Shown here piece after piece: positions 49,718 to 51,117 of a stretch of DNA of 51,117 nucleotides. This DNA is from Spirochaetia bacterium (GTDB lineage Bacteria; Spirochaetota; Spirochaetia; CAKZLE01): assembly GCA_021736385.1 (NCBI GenBank), contig JAIPFY010000017.1:1-51117 (forward strand), read 5' to 3'. Each line of letters starts with the position of its first letter. Position 1 is the stretch's first letter. Position numbers and translations under genes: made by a program. The notes beneath the pieces were generated by a model. That model worked only from the letters and a program-made list of their open reading frames with translations, did not search any database and had not been told where the DNA came from.

Positions 49718-51117
49718 TCAGAAGTATCGTACGGCGCGGACTAGCAGCTTATCTGTTTTATGATTCACATACCAGGAAAGAGACCCGTTAAACAAGACAG
49801 AATGAGCACACCAGTCTGGAGTATAAGAACCACCCTGTGTTGACTCGGAAGAGGTCCAATAAGAAGCATAATACGGTGCCTCACTGACTGTTATGAAATT
49901 GCCTATAAGCAATCTGCTGTCTCGCAGTCTATTCAGCTCATACCATGAAGGCAGGAACCAGTCGGTATGGCCGCCCCCGGTATACGCACGAGCGACTCCT
50001 GCTGCATAGGTTACGGCTGAAGCTCCCTGCCCAGCAATGATCTTATCGGTATTTGCAGCTCCGGTACCGATTGATATATCTGTCCCAATACTAGTTTCCA
50101 TGTCATCTGACCATTTGACACCTTGAGTGACACTTGGAGAATCTTCTTTCGCCGCGATCAGACCGTGGACCTCCCCGGGTACGTAGCCTGTGTCTGTAGT
50201 GGAATAGATGTATCCCACGACTCCACCTTCATAGTAGTCTCCGATCGAGAGGGCCGCTTCAGCTATGGGAATCTCCTTCATCGGACCAGCATAGGTCGTA
50301 TCAGTCTCTTTCATTCGGAACTGGACCTTTGCAGCGGTCGTGGCATCAGCATCCGGTACAATCATGGCCCTGCCACGGCTGTCTATCTCAATATCAGCAT
50401 AACTGCCGAATGCAGTGCCATCCAATGCGATTCGCGCTTCGACCCCTTCCAGATTCTGGGTAAACCCTGTGAAGTTGATGATCGTCGGATCCGAAGGCAG
50501 TGAAGGGTAATAGCCAAGGATAGTACCTGATATGGCAGTTCCTGAGCCCTTACTGATGGATGCTGTTGCCGGGCTGGTTTTGCTACCCTGGTAGTTAGCA
50601 CCACCTGCAGTGGCCGTGACCGTGATCGCTGATCCGATGTCAGCAGACACAAGAGTGTAAGTCGTACTGGTTGCCCCGCTGATGGCAGAGCTGCTACGGT
50701 ACCATTGATAGGTCGGGGTACCGGCATCCGTGAGGTTTGGATCAGCTGTCAAGGTCTCACCGTAGACCGTATTCCCGGTGATCGTGATGCTCCCTGATAT
50801 CGTGGCTCTTTCGATGGTGAGGGTGGCACTGAGATCGGAGATCAGTTCATAGTTTACACTGTCTCCGATAAAGTGCGCTGTTCCCTCGTAGGTACCGGCA
50901 TTGGTCTGTGAGTTATTGCTGTAGCTGACAGAAACACCTGTGGGAAGAGTCCCTGAGATCAGCAGTGATTGTGCAGACCCATCATAGGTCACTGTTGGAT
51001 CAGCAAAGCTGATCGTACTCATGTCATAGGTAGCCTTACTGATGGATGCTGTTGCCGGGCTGGTTTTGCTACCCTGGTAGTTAGCACCACCTGCAGTGGC
51101 CGTGACCGTGATCGCTG
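49718..51117 (-). CDS. Repeat-rich surface protein with DUF1566-like C terminus, partial
   Basis: The frame is open to the right edge, so the N terminus lies outside; an internal ATG at 51022 is not the start. The visible part alternates Ig-like modules (ADPNLTDAGTPTYQWYRSS, ending GGANYQGSKTSPATASISK) with an MBG/YDG-type module (VTYDGSAQSLLISGTLPTG). A linker domain follows, then a C-terminal domain (about the last 170 residues: GDYYEGGVVGYIYSTTD, HGLIAAKED, WFLPSWYELNRLRD, SYWTSSES) of the DUF1566/Lcl type with a probable C-type-lectin-like fold. It is likely a large adhesin. An 83-bp stretch repeats exactly 486 bp apart, showing recent module duplication. Confidence 0.8.
   Translation of the reverse strand, partial: AITVTATAGGANYQGSKTSPATASISKATYDMSTISFADPTVTYDGSAQSLLISGTLPTGVSVSYSNNSQTNAGTYEGTAHFIGDSVNYELISDLSATLTIERATISGSITITGNTVYGETLTADPNLTDAGTPTYQWYRSSSAISGATSTTYTLVSADIGSAITVTATAGGANYQGSKTSPATASISKGSGTAISGTILGYYPSLPSDPTIINFTGFTQNLEGVEARIALDGTAFGSYADIEIDSRGRAMIVPDADATTAAKVQFRMKETDTTYAGPMKEIPIAEAALSIGDYYEGGVVGYIYSTTDTGYVPGEVHGLIAAKEDSPSVTQGVKWSDDMETSIGTDISIGTGAANTDKIIAGQGASAVTYAAGVARAYTGGGHTDWFLPSWYELNRLRDSRLLIGNFITVSEAPYYASYWTSSESTQGGSYTPDWCAHSVLFNGSLSWYVNHKTDKLLVRAVRYF
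50549..50631. repeat. Tandem module repeat in the surface-protein gene, copy 1
   Basis: Identical over all 83 visible bases to 51035-51117. The 486-bp period equals 162 codons, one Ig-like plus one MBG-like module, so the reading frame is preserved. Confidence 0.95.
51035..51117. repeat. Tandem module repeat in the surface-protein gene, copy 2 (cut by the edge)
   Basis: Exact match of 50549-50631 up to the end of the window. More copies may follow outside. Confidence 0.95.

Noticed and set aside
49513-49791. Plus-strand 92-codon frame overlapping the end of the surface-protein gene
   Set aside because: No ribosome-binding site or recognisable family; its 3' part is antisense to the conserved DUF1566-like domain.
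1-51117. CRISPR arrays, insertion sequences, tRNA or rRNA genes
   Set aside because: I saw no regularly spaced repeats, transposase-like frames, cloverleaf-like segments or rRNA signatures; a tRNA scan and IS search would settle this.

Overview
The window reads as part of the chromosome of a diderm, mid-GC bacterium. I favour a spirochaete (Spirochaetota, Sphaerochaeta/Spirochaeta-like). The grounds are the many outer-membrane beta-barrels with signal peptides, an M16C presequence-protease homologue, an EF-P/EpmA pair, and a [FeFe]-hydrogenase-like sensor trio of the kind seen in anaerobic fermenters. The taxonomic call is an inference from gene content; no rRNA or tRNA gene is present. Genes are tightly packed with many 4-bp stop/start overlaps.

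Layout. 1-3.1 kb (minus): edge of an unknown gene, a double-domain RsmC-like methyltransferase, EF-P and its putative beta-lysyl ligase EpmA. 3.2-6.2 kb: a large M16C zinc peptidase. 6.2-8.3 kb (minus): DRTGG protein, HATPase and hydrogenase-like Fe-S protein. 8.45-9.84 kb: two-subunit class I fumarate hydratase. 9.8-11.7 kb (minus): membrane diguanylate cyclase. 11.9-12.6 kb: FKBP-type lipoprotein isomerase. 12.8-19.5 kb (plus): Omp85-like barrel, Wzi-like barrel, phosphoglycosyl transferase, GT4 and a secreted protein. 19.5-33.2 kb (minus): a Wzx/Wzy-type surface-polysaccharide locus headed by GDP-fucose genes (gmd, fcl), with five further glycosyltransferases, a flippase and two paralogous O-antigen ligase/polymerases. 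Wzi-like paralogues lie at one end of it (19.5-21.2 kb) and at the other (33.7-39.2 kb). 39.3-40.7 kb: HAD phosphatase and HdeD-like membrane protein. 40.8-48.2 kb: a complete histidine operon hisL-G-D-C-B-H-A-F-IE. 48.3-51.1 kb: a small outer-membrane barrel and the 3' part of a repeat-rich surface protein.

How it works together. The polysaccharide region encodes initiation on the lipid carrier (16.2 kb), GDP-L-fucose supply, sugar addition, flipping and polymerisation/ligation, with Wzi-like barrels plausibly serving at the outer membrane. The histidine operon carries a textbook transcription attenuator: a 17-codon leader with four consecutive His codons, an 11-bp antiterminator and a terminator with a nine-T tract. 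Its enzymes look Bacteroidota-like to me.

Most notable: (1) the his attenuator; (2) several genes whose sigma70-like -10 box sits only 6-9 nt before the ATG, predicting leaderless mRNAs; (3) five Wzi-like barrels around one polysaccharide locus; (4) a decayed copy of the HAD gene 3' end next to one barrel, sharing a near-identical 51-bp direct repeat with the intact HAD gene 3.9 kb away; (5) a duplicated gmd-type promoter segment beside a duplicated ligase gene.
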